From Candidatus Neptunochlamydia vexilliferae (GTDB lineage Bacteria > Chlamydiota > Chlamydiia > Chlamydiales > Simkaniaceae), in assembly GCF_015356785.1 (NCBI RefSeq), contig NZ_JAAEJV010000003.1, positions 31,839 to 95,838 on the forward strand: 64,000 nucleotides of DNA, written 5' to 3'. The position numbers were made by a program, and so were the translations under genes. The notes under the pieces were generated by a model. The model was given only the letters and a program-made list of their open reading frames with translations, was not told where the DNA came from and did no database searches. Below, one piece after another: positions 34,055 through 42,752 of the stretch (the stretch's first letter is position 1; the number at the start of each line of letters is the position of its first letter).

Positions 34055-35145
34055 TGGATCGCCACCACTGCTGCCACCCCTTTTTTAAAGAGTTCGATTC
34101 CAGTCAGAGTGGGGAAGATTTGAGTGACAAACCGGTTCCACTCGGTGATCGGCGTTGCCGCCACATAGACAATATCGCCCGGCATGAGAAGCATACTTGA
34201 GGTGGGAAGACGGATCACATGTTTCCAGTTGAGGGTGTAAATCTTGGGACGTAAAATATTGCCCCGGATCACTTGGATCACCCCCTTGTCGCCGGTGTAG
34301 GGAATGCCCCCAGCCATTGCCAAAGCGGTCCGCAAGGGGAGCGACCCCGAAGGGACATCAATGACAAGTTCTTTCCGCACTTCCCCCATTACCATCAGGG
34401 TCGAAGCCGAGCTTTCCGCGATGTAAAGCTTATCACCCCCGCGCATCACCACATTTTGGCTCATGTCCCCTCCCTTAACAAGCTTGTTCATGTCGACAGG
34501 AATGGGCTTTCCCTCACGGACAAGGTAGCTTTTAAAGAGGTTCGCATTGGGGGGAACTTTCGCTTTTGCCAGGACCTCAAAGAGACGGAGTTTGCCATTG
34601 ACCGAGATCGTCGACTGACTCACCATCCCTGCTAGCTCTACCTTCTTAACTTTCCGCTTCGAAAAGGCAAGGAAAACCTCGATCCCATCGACCTCATCAT
34701 CATAGGCCTCTTGGATCCGCTCCTTCGCTTCCGATAGAGTGAGTCCCTTGACTTCAATGGATCCTAAGTCAGGAAGGGTGATCCTCCCATCTGAAACCGT
34801 ATAGCCAACCGTATCACCAATGGTGCGGACTGCTCCAGCAAGCTCTCCACCTTCCGGCTGAAAAAGAGAAACTTTTAAGGTATCCCCATTATCGATCGTG
34901 TTTGTATATTCCTCAAGAAGGTCTGGATCGAGGGTCACTAGCGGCTTTCCCTCCATCTCCAAAATCGAAAACTTTCCTGCGCTGATCTTATAGGAGTCGA
35001 TGACAAACTCATCCGCCCCCACCACATCACTTCCCTTATAGGGCGTATTCGAACATCCTCCTAAGAAAATCATCAGTTGTGCTATCATTAGGACATGCAA
35101 AAAAAGATTTTTATTACCGGAATTGCGGGCTTTATTGGGTTTCAT
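34051..35145 (-). CDS. Wza-like outer-membrane polysaccharide export lipoprotein
   Basis: 364 residues. A lipoprotein signal peptide ends FLGGC. The poly-export domain follows: NGDTLKVSLFQPEGGELAG, then SDGRITLPDLGSIEVKGLTLSEA, with SLBB-type repeats (KVELAGMVSQSTISVNGKL, LMVMGEVRKELVIDV) after it. Wza forms the outer-membrane channel for capsule export. The start is a problem: ATG 35145 gives a normal charged, 30-residue signal peptide but overlaps the first 51 bases of the divergent epimerase gene; ATG 35088 avoids overlap but leaves a signal peptide of only 11 residues. The longer start is used. The gene is the first of the wza-wzc pair. Confidence 0.82.
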   Translation of the reverse strand: MKPNKARNSGNKNLFLHVLMIAQLMIFLGGCSNTPYKGSDVVGADEFVIDSYKISAGKFSILEMEGKPLVTLDPDLLEEYTNTIDNGDTLKVSLFQPEGGELAGAVRTIGDTVGYTVSDGRITLPDLGSIEVKGLTLSEAKERIQEAYDDEVDGIEVFLAFSKRKVKKVELAGMVSQSTISVNGKLRLFEVLAKAKVPPNANLFKSYLVREGKPIPVDMNKLVKGGDMSQNVVMRGGDKLYIAESSASTLMVMGEVRKELVIDVPSGSLPLRTALAMAGGIPYTGDKGVIQVIRGNILRPKIYTLNWKHVIRLPTSSMLLMPGDIVYVAATPITEWNRFVTQIFPTLTGIELFKKGVAAVVAIQ

Positions 35146-36060
35146 CTAGCAACACTCCTCAATAAAAAAGGAGATTATGTCATTGGATGTGATAATTTCA
35201 ATGATTATTATAGTCCTGATTTGAAACTTGCACGGGCAAACAAACTAAAAGCACTTGAAATAGAAGTCATTAACCATGACATCCAAAACATTAAAAACCT
35301 TGAAACCCTGTGCAAAGAAAAAGGGATCACCCACATCGTTCACCTAGCCGCACAAGCCGGTGTCCGTTATTCAATCGATCATCCGCAGCCCTACGCAGAT
35401 ACCAACCTCGACGGTTTTTTGCAAGTGCTTGAGCTGTGTCGCACACTCGATGGTGTCAGACTCGTCTTTGCCTCCTCTTCCTCGGTTTATGGGGGCAATA
35501 CCAAAGTGCCCTTTGCGGAAACCGACCCCACCGACACTCCCATCAGCCTCTACGCTGCCACCAAAAAATCGGGCGAACTCCTCGCCAAAAGTTACCACCA
35601 CCTCTACCACATTCCGATGGTGGGCCTCCGCTTCTTCACTGTCTATGGCCCGTGGGGACGCCCCGACATGGCCTACTACTCCTTTGCCGAAAAAATCTTA
35701 AACGATACCCCCATCCCCGTCTTCAACAATGGGAAGATGGAGCGGGACTTTACCTATATCGATGACATTGTCGAAGGAACCGCTGCCGCCCTAGACCACT
35801 GCGATGACTTTGAGATTTACAACCTCGGCAATAACAAACCAGAAAAGCTCATGACCCTGATCGCGCTCCTTGAAACATCCCTTGGAAAAAAAGCAAAGAT
35901 CGATTACCTACCGATGCAACCCGGCGATGTCACAACCACCTACGCCGGCATTACCAAAGCCCAAAAAGGGCTTGGCTTTACACCTCAAACGCCTCTAGCA
36001 GTCGGCATCCTCCACTTCACCGAATGGTTTCTGAAGAATTTCAGGCAGTGTATCCATTAA
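35095..36060 (+). CDS. NAD-dependent UDP-sugar epimerase (UDP-glucuronate 4-epimerase-like)
   Basis: 321 residues, extended short-chain dehydrogenase fold. The NAD-binding motif is TGIAGFIG at residues 8-15, catalytic Ser/Tyr/Lys appear in FASSSSVYGG and YAATKKSGE, and FFTVYGPWGRPDMAYYSF is typical of UDP-glucuronate and UDP-galacturonate epimerases. It would supply UDP-galacturonate for polysaccharide. The start at 35095 is required, because the beta strand before the NAD motif begins at its second residue. It lies head to head with the wza-like gene and overlaps the convergent nnr gene by 66 bases. Confidence 0.86.
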   Translation: MQKKIFITGIAGFIGFHLATLLNKKGDYVIGCDNFNDYYSPDLKLARANKLKALEIEVINHDIQNIKNLETLCKEKGITHIVHLAAQAGVRYSIDHPQPYADTNLDGFLQVLELCRTLDGVRLVFASSSSVYGGNTKVPFAETDPTDTPISLYAATKKSGELLAKSYHHLYHIPMVGLRFFTVYGPWGRPDMAYYSFAEKILNDTPIPVFNNGKMERDFTYIDDIVEGTAAALDHCDDFEIYNLGNNKPEKLMTLIALLETSLGKKAKIDYLPMQPGDVTTTYAGITKAQKGLGFTPQTPLAVGILHFTEWFLKNFRQCIH

Positions 36061-37488
36061 GTCACTTGCAACAACGCAATAAGAGGTGAGTTTTTTTGCC
36101 GCCTCCTCGCCACAAAGAGCGTGCAAGTAAACCCCAAGAGCCGCCCCCTCTCTTCCTAAAACCCCTTGCGCCAAAAAGGCTGCAATCATCCCAGTCAAGA
36201 CATCGCCCGTTCCCGCCGTCGCCATTCCTGGATCGCCCCGCGGAATAATCAACGGCAACGTTCCCGGATGGAAAATCCATGTCGGCGCCCCCTTTAACAC
36301 AACCGTGACTCCCTCCCTCTCGGCAAAAGCCTGACAACTCTCCCGGTTCACCTCTTCCCCTCCCAAAAGGTGGGCCATCTCCTTCTTATGAGGAGTCAAA
36401 ATTGCCCCCTTCGGAAACTCTTTCAAATGGTACAGGGCGTCTGCATCGATCACTATTGGGATGTAAAGCCGCTTTACATTCTCTCGTAAAAAGGTTCCCA
36501 TCTCCTCACTTCTTCCCACGCCTGGTCCCACCAAACACGCCTTTGCCCGCTTCGCTTCTTCCAAAATTTCCGAAGGATCGTCCCACCGATAAGGTGCCCG
36601 AATCAGCTCATAAGCCGCTGGCGCCAACTCCTCTTCCATCCCTTCGGGATGAAAGAGACGAACGATCCCCGCTCCCCCCTTAAGCGCCGCGAGCGATGCC
36701 AGCATCGCCGCTCCCGGCATGCCCGGCGAACCCGCAATCGCAATCACATAACCCGCCTCATACTTATGCCGCGTCCGCTTAAGCGGAGGCAAAAGCTCAT
36801 GTAAAGCGGACTCATTGACAAGATGCGCGGCGGCCCGCGCCTCATGCAAGTACTCCGCCTCCAGCCCAAAGTCGATTCCCCTCAACCTCCCCACATAGTT
36901 GTACCCTTCCCCCATGAAAAACCCGAGCTTCGGCATCCCGAGGAAAAAGGTTTCCTTTGCTTGAATCGCCACCGACTCAACTGCCCCTGTGTTTCCATCT
37001 ACACCCGATGGGATGTCGATTGCTAAAACAGGAAGCTCCGCCCCATTCACCTTTTCAATGACTTCAGCAAGTTTTCCCTCGACCTTGCCCCAAAAGCCGG
37101 TCCCCAAAAGACCATCGAGAATCACCCCCTTAAGCTCAAGCTCCGAGGAGATCACTCCCCCTGCCTCAGCAAAAAGTTTTCCCTGCTTTTGACAGAGCGG
37201 ACTTGCTTCCTCTAGTGAAACACCCTGGTAAGCCTCGACCACAAACCCCTTCCCAAGTAACAGGGTTCCCGCAACAAAAGCGTCTCCCCCATTGTTTCCC
37301 TTGCCAACGAGTAGGGTGACCCGCCTTTCCAAATCTTTTTGCTTGATAAATTGCTCGACTCGCGACGCGATTCCCTCGCCTGCCTTGAGCATATAGGCCT
37401 CACCGGAGGCTCCCGCCTCGATGCTCGCCCGTTCGACCCGCGCCATTTCCTCGGCGCGCACCACCTTGTATCCTTCTAACTGTGTCAT
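35995..37488 (-). CDS. nnr: Bifunctional NAD(P)H-hydrate epimerase / dehydratase
   Basis: Repairs damaged hydrated NAD(P)H. 497 residues. The N-terminal YjeF domain (1-215) has VGKGNNGGDAFVAG and VLAIDIPSGVDGNTG. The C-terminal ribokinase-like domain (about 235-497) has IAGSPGMPGAAMLA, LVGPGVGRSEEM, ILTPHKKEMAHLL and the ADP/Mg site GMATAGTGDVLTGMIAAFL. These are the two joined domains found in E. coli Nnr (YjeF). The start is ATG at 37488. Its 3' end overlaps the epimerase gene. Confidence 0.92.
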   Translation of the reverse strand: MTQLEGYKVVRAEEMARVERASIEAGASGEAYMLKAGEGIASRVEQFIKQKDLERRVTLLVGKGNNGGDAFVAGTLLLGKGFVVEAYQGVSLEEASPLCQKQGKLFAEAGGVISSELELKGVILDGLLGTGFWGKVEGKLAEVIEKVNGAELPVLAIDIPSGVDGNTGAVESVAIQAKETFFLGMPKLGFFMGEGYNYVGRLRGIDFGLEAEYLHEARAAAHLVNESALHELLPPLKRTRHKYEAGYVIAIAGSPGMPGAAMLASLAALKGGAGIVRLFHPEGMEEELAPAAYELIRAPYRWDDPSEILEEAKRAKACLVGPGVGRSEEMGTFLRENVKRLYIPIVIDADALYHLKEFPKGAILTPHKKEMAHLLGGEEVNRESCQAFAEREGVTVVLKGAPTWIFHPGTLPLIIPRGDPGMATAGTGDVLTGMIAAFLAQGVLGREGAALGVYLHALCGEEAAKKLTSYCVVASDLMDTLPEILQKPFGEVEDADC

Positions 37489-37528
37489 TCCATCAGTATC
37501 GGACGACTAAAAGTTTTTTTCAATCCCT

Positions 37529-37606
37529 GAAAATTACCCCGTTATGGCAAAAAATCGACGGAAAATTGCCCTAATAGGTAAAAAAACAGAAGAAAAATTG
37601 CCCTAA
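37529..37606. repeat. Short direct repeats between nnr and gpsA
   Basis: AAAATTGCCCTAA occurs at 37562-37574 and 37594-37606, with a degraded copy at 37529-37540 (GAAAATTACCCC). The period is about 32 bases. The last copy runs over the gpsA stop codon. Function unknown; this fills the gap between the two genes. Confidence 0.5.
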
Positions 37607-38601
37607 AGATGCTCTTGCTTGACGGCGCGGCCAAGGAGGGCATCAACAGCCTCTTGAGGCTTGACTCCTTCGTAGATGATCGCATGAATCGCTTCGGTAA
37701 TGGGCATGTCAACACCGGTTTTGGCGCTAAGCTCTAAAGCTGAGGCGCAGGTATAGGCCCCTTCAACAACCATCCCGATTTTCTCTCGCGCTTCATCAGG
37801 GGTATGCCCTTCAGCAAGGAGTTTTCCGAAGATGTAGTTCCGGCTCAGCGTGGAGAGGCACGTCGCACAGAGATCGCCCATCCCCGAAAGACCATTGAGA
37901 GCATCGGCAGAGCAGCCGATCGCATCCCCTAGCTTTCGGATTTCATGGAGACCGCGGGTCATGAGGGCGGCTTTGGTGTTTTCGCCGTAGCCTAAACCGT
38001 CGGAAATCGCGCAGGCAATGGCGATGATGTTCTTCATCGCACCCCCAAAGGACACTCCACGCATATCTTCGTTGGGATAGACGCGGAAGCAGGAGGTGGT
38101 AAAGGTTTCGCAGATGGTCATCATCAGTGAGGGGTTGTAGGCGGAGGCAACCACAGAGGTGGGAAGTTTACGCATCACCTCTGCGGCAAGGCTAGGGCCA
38201 CTGAGGCACCCAATGCGCTCTTTATAGTCTGCCCCTAAAACATCGAGGGCAACTTCCGACATGAGAAGACCGGTTCCCTGCTCGATCCCCTTGGAAGTGA
38301 GGACAATCGGGGGACCTAAAAGATCTTGGGATTTAAGTTGCTCTAGGACGGGACGGAGCCCTTTAGAGGTCACTGACTCAACGATGAGGTCCACATCGGT
38401 GACCGCCTCTTTGATGTCGGTGGTGAGGACGAGGTTCTCTTCAGCTTGGTGGTCTTGAAGCTTGGGATGGGATTCTCCCCGCTTAAGCGCTTCGGCAAGG
38501 GTCATATTCCCCGTCCAGAGCTTGACTTCATACCCCTTTTCTGCCAAGAGGTTTGCAAGACAGAAGCCCCAGGCACCTGCCCCTAAATATCCGATTCTCA
38601 T
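37603..38601 (-). CDS. gpsA: Glycerol-3-phosphate dehydrogenase [NAD(P)+]
   Basis: Makes sn-glycerol-3-phosphate from dihydroxyacetone phosphate for phospholipids. 332 residues. NAD motif GYLGAGAWGFCLA at the N-terminus, SKGIEQGTGLLMSEV, LSGPSLAAEV, the catalytic-lysine region GAMKNIIAIACAISDGLGYG and NTKAALMTRGLHEIRKLG. C. trachomatis gpsA (CT714) is next to a UDP-sugar pyrophosphorylase gene (CT715), as here. It begins 28 bases after that gene, and a TTATAAT sequence just upstream could be a -10 box. Confidence 0.95.
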   Translation of the reverse strand: MRIGYLGAGAWGFCLANLLAEKGYEVKLWTGNMTLAEALKRGESHPKLQDHQAEENLVLTTDIKEAVTDVDLIVESVTSKGLRPVLEQLKSQDLLGPPIVLTSKGIEQGTGLLMSEVALDVLGADYKERIGCLSGPSLAAEVMRKLPTSVVASAYNPSLMMTICETFTTSCFRVYPNEDMRGVSFGGAMKNIIAIACAISDGLGYGENTKAALMTRGLHEIRKLGDAIGCSADALNGLSGMGDLCATCLSTLSRNYIFGKLLAEGHTPDEAREKIGMVVEGAYTCASALELSAKTGVDMPITEAIHAIIYEGVKPQEAVDALLGRAVKQEHL

Positions 38602-38629
38602 TGATTGTCACCTATAATTTTTAGGCTTA

Positions 38630-39379
38630 TTATAACGCATCTGGGGTTTTTATGGGGGCAAAACATTTTTTTCGATCGGAGGTGATGAGCTTAAAGGAGT
38701 TGGCGTGGGGAAAAAGATCAAAAATAAAAGTTTCTTTTTTAAAAATCCACCTTCCCCCTTCTTGTTTTTGAACGGGATGCTCTGGCAAAGGGATGTTTGC
38801 GGTCCGCTTTACAAAGTCCATGGTGCAAGAAAATAGCCCCGTATTGCCAAGGGGGTTTTTGAGAATACCTGGAGGCTTCTCGGTATACTCTAAGATTGTC
38901 AATCTCCCCTCTTTTTCTCCAATCACCCCTAGTTTCTCTTCATAACTTGTTCGCTTTACAGCACGGAGGACGAGCTCCACCCCCTCCTTTTCATGAGTGG
39001 CAAGAAGCTCCGGGTCAAAAGGTTTGGCTAAAGGATTATCGATCGGAAGAACCTGAATAAAGGAGACTTCTTCCAGAATCCCCGAAGCATAAAGGAGGCT
39101 AAGTGCCCGCCCATTTCCATCAGAGACTCCTTGGGAAAAGAGTTTGACGTTTGTCAAACCAAAGTAGTTTTCTTTTTCTAGGTAGGTAAGGGTGGCCTCG
39201 TGGGTAAATGAAGAGGTCATGATCGCAACCGGAAGGTTGAGTGCCTCAACCTTCTTCAGGAGAATTTCGAAAAGGGTTTGGTTGCCATAGCTTGGGAGTC
39301 TCACGCATCCCTTGGGCCCCTCGCAACCGAGACGGGTCCCTTTTCCCCCTGCTAAAATGAGTATTCCTACCTTACTCAT
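38630..39379 (-). CDS. UDPGP-family nucleotidyltransferase (UDP-N-acetylhexosamine pyrophosphorylase-like)
   Basis: 249 residues from ATG 39379. The nucleotide-binding loop is ILAGGKGTRLGCEGPKGCV, the eukaryote-like UDPGP type rather than the bacterial GlmU/GalU type. FIQVLPIDNPLAKPFDP holds the uridine/metal region, and GNTGLFSCTMDFVKR follows. It would make UDP-GlcNAc or a related UDP-sugar from the sugar phosphate and UTP. It is short for the family (often 400 or more residues), as is the chlamydial homologue CT715. The start overlaps the stop of the preceding glycosyltransferase by 8 bases (ATGAGTAA). Confidence 0.82.
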   Translation of the reverse strand: MSKVGILILAGGKGTRLGCEGPKGCVRLPSYGNQTLFEILLKKVEALNLPVAIMTSSFTHEATLTYLEKENYFGLTNVKLFSQGVSDGNGRALSLLYASGILEEVSFIQVLPIDNPLAKPFDPELLATHEKEGVELVLRAVKRTSYEEKLGVIGEKEGRLTILEYTEKPPGILKNPLGNTGLFSCTMDFVKRTANIPLPEHPVQKQEGGRWIFKKETFIFDLFPHANSFKLITSDRKKCFAPIKTPDAL

Positions 39380-40283
39380 AAGCCAATGCGTTAAAAACGG
39401 TATCAACGGAGATATTTGCGACATTGTTATTCTTTCCATGAAGGGGAATGTGCTCAAACTCCTCGTTGGGAGAGTCTACTTTTTGCCTCAAAACCCCTTG
39501 CCTCGGATCGGCCCAAAGAGAGACAACTCGAATCGGGTAGTTCACATTGACATAGTAGGCGATCGAGAGAACCCCTGAGTCGGGAACAACGAGGTAGCGA
39601 CACCGGTTTTTAATCACCGAAAGCATCTCAAAAAGGTTTGTCTTTCCTCGAAGGTCAATGACATGGTCCATGAGAAAAGCGGGGTCTTGCTCCATTCCAA
39701 AAAGGAGAACCTTCCCTTTTTTTTCCTCACCGATTTTCTTAAAGAGGTCACGCCAAGAGGCAACGGGCCAATTTTTTTCATAGCCATAGTAGCCCCCTGT
39801 TTCTGTTTGGACGTGGCACCCGATATAAGTTTCATTGGGATCTAGATCATATTGGTCGGCAAGGCTGTCCCACTTGTCGTTCCAACTCAGCTTTGGAATG
39901 AGGTTTCCGAGCTGCCACTTCAACCACCGAGTGGGTTCGGGTTTTTCCAAAACCACATCGAATAGGTTAGAGCTCAGTTGGTGCTCCTTCAGCGTTGCCT
40001 CAATATCAAACGGTTTTCCCCGCTCCCAACTCTCCCCCACGATCACTTGAACATTGTCGAGCATTGTAAAGGTGTCGGCGAGATCTTTCCGGGTCATAAA
40101 GGTGACCGATGCATGGGGGATGTAGCTCCGGATCCGATAGACAAGAGCGTAAAGTCCTAGAGGAATATCGCCCAGTCCCCGATTCCAAATAACAAGAAAC
40201 CGACTCTTATTTTCATGGGCCATCTTCTTCAAAAGCTTATCAAAAGGGTTGGGGCGAAAAGGGGCGAGTAGTTTTTTAATCAT
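39372..40283 (-). CDS. Heptosyltransferase-like glycosyltransferase (family 9)
   Basis: 303 residues from ATG 40283, which has GGAGG just upstream and overlaps the waaF stop (ATGA). It has the ADP-heptose transferase layout: IWNRGLGDIPLGLYALVYRIR at the N-terminus and KNRCRYLVVPDSGVLSIAYYV where family members have the T-N-D-S-G-x-x-H motif; here it reads VPDSGVLSIA and lacks the histidine. The acceptor is unknown. It would add a sugar to lipopolysaccharide core in the cytoplasm. It is the second of two such genes. Confidence 0.75.
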   Translation of the reverse strand: MIKKLLAPFRPNPFDKLLKKMAHENKSRFLVIWNRGLGDIPLGLYALVYRIRSYIPHASVTFMTRKDLADTFTMLDNVQVIVGESWERGKPFDIEATLKEHQLSSNLFDVVLEKPEPTRWLKWQLGNLIPKLSWNDKWDSLADQYDLDPNETYIGCHVQTETGGYYGYEKNWPVASWRDLFKKIGEEKKGKVLLFGMEQDPAFLMDHVIDLRGKTNLFEMLSVIKNRCRYLVVPDSGVLSIAYYVNVNYPIRVVSLWADPRQGVLRQKVDSPNEEFEHIPLHGKNNNVANISVDTVFNALAYE

Positions 40284-41314
40284 TTTGCCTCCACGACATT
40301 GGAAAGCTTTGCCAAAACCATTTCGGTCACCTCGTCCGCTCCAATTTTTTTCATGCAAGGGAAGTCGATGGGGCAGACCCGCTTAAAGCAAGGGGCGCAA
40401 GGAACCTTTTTTTGGATGATGTTGTGCCGCTGTTTGTACGGTCCCGTAATAGCAGGGCTTGTCGAACCGAATAGGGCAATGAGGGGAACATCTAAACTAT
40501 CGGCAATGTGCATCGGACCACTGTCGTTGGTTAAAAAAACCGAACAAATCTTAATGAGAGCAAGGAGTTGCCGCAAATCTGTTTGTCCTGCCAAGTTAAT
40601 CACCCGACTCCCAAGATCGGTGCAGATATTTCCAATCAGTTCTTTGTGGGAGCGATCTCCAAAAAAGATCACCACATTTTTCGTATCCGCGCGGACAAGA
40701 TTTTTTGCCACCTCAGCAAACCGATCGGGAAGCCAACACTTAGCCGTGCCGTAGGCTGCACCCGGATTGATCCCAATAATCTTTGCATCAGGGGAGATGT
40801 AAAGCCGCTTTACAATGTCCCATGCCTCCTCCACTTCTTCATCGCTGACAATGAGGCGTGAGGGTGTATCAGAAACAGGAATTCCCAAAGGAGCCAAGAT
40901 CTCTTTATAGGTTTCGACGAGGTGCTTTTCTTTCCGCTTTTCTGAAAATGCAACCGGTGTTGTCAGTAAAAAGCTCCGCCCATCAGCCCGATAGCCAATG
41001 ATCTGTTTCACCCCTCCTTGCCGGAAACGCCATGCCGAAGAAAAAGAGTTTGTGAGCAAAATTCCGATGTCATAGTTTCCCCGTTTTAATTTGCCCGCAA
41101 TATTTCTTTCTGTGATCCGGCGGAAAAAACCTTTTGCGCGGCTGAACCGAAAAAGCTCATCGATCGCCAGCTCTTTTTCAAGTAACGGGGCAACGTTTTC
41201 CTGACACATTGCAGTGATTTCTGCATCGGGATAGGCCTTGCGCAAATCGATTAAAATGGGTGTCGCCATCACCAGATCTCCAATCCAGTTTGGCATCCGT
41301 ACAATAATTTTCAT
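40280..41314 (-). CDS. waaF: ADP-heptose:LPS heptosyltransferase (WaaF-like)
   Basis: 344 residues from ATG 41314 (MKIIVRMPNWIGDLVMATP), the family's usual start. Motifs: GINPGAAYGTAKCWLPDRFAEV, VVIFFGDRSHKE, LTNDSGPMHIADSLDVPLIALFGSTSP, and KVPCAPCFKRVCP near the end, the cysteine pattern seen in WaaF proteins. It adds heptose to inner-core LPS. Classical Chlamydia LPS has no heptose, so this is a feature of the environmental lineage. ruvC is divergent, with a 45-base gap. Confidence 0.88.
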   Translation of the reverse strand: MKIIVRMPNWIGDLVMATPILIDLRKAYPDAEITAMCQENVAPLLEKELAIDELFRFSRAKGFFRRITERNIAGKLKRGNYDIGILLTNSFSSAWRFRQGGVKQIIGYRADGRSFLLTTPVAFSEKRKEKHLVETYKEILAPLGIPVSDTPSRLIVSDEEVEEAWDIVKRLYISPDAKIIGINPGAAYGTAKCWLPDRFAEVAKNLVRADTKNVVIFFGDRSHKELIGNICTDLGSRVINLAGQTDLRQLLALIKICSVFLTNDSGPMHIADSLDVPLIALFGSTSPAITGPYKQRHNIIQKKVPCAPCFKRVCPIDFPCMKKIGADEVTEMVLAKLSNVVEAK

Positions 41315-41324
41315 ACATTCAATC

Positions 41325-41353
41325 TTAACAGAAATGTCTTTTGACGTCATAAT
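41325..41353 (+). promoter_or_regulatory. Promoter giving a nearly leaderless ruvC mRNA
   Basis: TTAACA (41325-41330), 17 bases, CATAAT (41348-41353), then 6 bases to the ATG at 41360. Confidence 0.5.
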
Positions 41354-41359
41354 GAAAAT

Positions 41360-41875
41360 ATGAGCCAAAAAAAAGTGATTATTTTAGGGATCGATCCTGG
41401 AACCCGGATTACTGGGTATGGAGTGATCGAAACCGACCTCCGCACCTACACCCCTCTCGACTATGGGTGCATCCGCCCTCCAACGACCCTCTCTCTCCAT
41501 GAAAGGTATGGGCTGATCCATGAGGGGATCGAGCATCTCCTTGAGACCTACCCGATCGAGGCGGTCTCCCTTGAAACCCAATTTGTGGGGCGGAATGTCC
41601 AAAGTGCCCTCAAGCTCGGAATGGCCAAAGGGGTTGCGATCGTTGCCGCGACCAAACGGAAAATTCCCATCTTCGAATATGCCCCCAAAAAGGCAAAGCT
41701 CGCTGTTACAGGAACGGGAACCGCCTCGAAAGAGCAGGTCCAAAGGATGACCCAAACCCTCCTCAACTTGGCTGAGCCTCCCAAACCCGAGGATGCCGCC
41801 GATGCACTAGCCCTCGCAATCTGCCATGCAAACTCTATAAAACAGGTACCCTATGAACCCATCCGCAAACTCTAA
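41360..41875 (+). CDS. ruvC: Holliday junction resolvase RuvC
   Basis: Cuts Holliday junctions moved by RuvAB. 171 residues, normal. The catalytic acidic residues are in ILGIDPGTRITGYGV (D12), SLETQFVGRNVQSALKLG (E) and PKPEDAADALALAICHA (two D). The start is the ATG at 41360, just after the -10 box of the proposed promoter. ruvA follows after a 144-base gap that holds a large inverted repeat. C. trachomatis has ruvC and ruvA next to each other as CT502 and CT501. Confidence 0.95.
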   Translation: MSQKKVIILGIDPGTRITGYGVIETDLRTYTPLDYGCIRPPTTLSLHERYGLIHEGIEHLLETYPIEAVSLETQFVGRNVQSALKLGMAKGVAIVAATKRKIPIFEYAPKKAKLAVTGTGTASKEQVQRMTQTLLNLAEPPKPEDAADALALAICHANSIKQVPYEPIRKL

Positions 41876-41903
41876 CATCCTTTCTTTCCATGCTTTCTGC
41901 ATC

Positions 41904-41966
41904 TTTTTGGAAGCTGATTCTTCGCCCTTGTCTCTTGGACAATGTGCTCAAATCAGCTTCCAAAAA
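41904..41966. repeat. Perfect 16-base inverted repeat between ruvC and ruvA
   Basis: TTTTTGGAAGCTGATT (41904-41919) and its exact reverse complement (41951-41966), with a 31-base loop that holds a smaller dyad (TTGTC/GACAA). The right arm ends in A and the left begins with T, so a terminator is only possible in the minus direction. It may be a remnant of a small element or an RNA structure. Confidence 0.7.
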
Positions 41967-41998
41967 TTTGCTAGAAATCAATTGAAAATCAAGAATAT

Positions 41999-42022
41999 TA
42001 TAATTTACGGATAGGTTCAATG
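41999..42022 (+). promoter_or_regulatory. Leader shared with the dnaQ-like gene (ruvA)
   Basis: TATAAT (41999-42004) to the ATG of ruvA (42020-42022) matches 14568-14591 at 22 of 24 positions. There is no clear -35 box. Confidence 0.4.
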
Positions 42023-42625
42023 TTTGAATATTTAAAAGGAACTCTTGCCTCACTCACCCCCAATAAAGCCGTTGTCGATGTGGGCGGGGTGGGTTACCTT
42101 CTCCACACTCCTCTTAGCGTCTTTTCAGCGATGCCCCCCGTTGGAGAAGAGGTCCTTTTCTATATCTCTTCGGTAATCCGGGAAGATTCCCACCGCAACT
42201 TTGCTTTCCTTAGCCAAGAAGAGCGGGATCTTTTTGAAAAAATAAGTGCCATCTCAGGGATCGGCCCCAAAACCGCCCTTGCCCTCATCGGCCACCTCGA
42301 CTACTCAGCCCTCGAATCGGCCATCACCACCGCCAACGCCTCCCTCCTTGCCAAAATCCCCGGCATCGGGAAGAAAACTGCCGAGCGTCTCATCATCGAA
42401 CTCCGCGATAAAGTCCTCAAAGGGCTCAAAAAATCTCCTCTACCCGCTACCCCCCAAAAAGGAATTTCCGATGAAGATCAAACGGTCAACGACGCCCTTT
42501 CCGCTTTGATGAATCTTGGCTACAGCTCTCTCCATGCCCAGCAAGCTGTCAAAAAAGCCTTAACTCACTTCGATGGACCACCCGATCTGAGCCTTTTGAT
42601 CAAAACTTCCCTCTCAGGAATGTAA
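42020..42625 (+). CDS. ruvA: Holliday junction helicase subunit RuvA
   Basis: Binds four-way junctions and loads RuvB. 201 residues. The N-terminal OB fold begins MFEYLKGTLASLTPNKAVVDVGGVGYLL. Two helix-hairpin-helix motifs are ISGIGPKTALALIGHL and IPGIGKKTAERLIIEL. Domain III at the C-terminus (TVNDALSALMNLGYSSLHAQ) contacts RuvB. It is followed by a strong terminator-like hairpin and then the DUF4143 ATPase. Confidence 0.95.
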   Translation: MFEYLKGTLASLTPNKAVVDVGGVGYLLHTPLSVFSAMPPVGEEVLFYISSVIREDSHRNFAFLSQEERDLFEKISAISGIGPKTALALIGHLDYSALESAITTANASLLAKIPGIGKKTAERLIIELRDKVLKGLKKSPLPATPQKGISDEDQTVNDALSALMNLGYSSLHAQQAVKKALTHFDGPPDLSLLIKTSLSGM

Positions 42626-42682
42626 AAATGGAGACGGAATCTCCAAAAAGTCACGAAATTTGGAGATTCCACCTCCATTTTT
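42624..42682 (+). terminator. Terminator-like hairpin after ruvA
   Basis: A 22-base near-perfect stem (arm AAAAATGGAG plus GGAATCTCCA) with a 15-base loop ends in TTTTT. Both arms contain a GGAGN7CTCC-like 15-mer, and a related sequence recurs at 42781-42795 before the ATPase gene. Confidence 0.75.
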
Positions 42683-42752
42683 AAACGTTTCCAAAAGGGT
42701 TTAAAACCTAAACACCTTTATTTCAATGAAATGCAACTTTTTCAAAAAGGAC

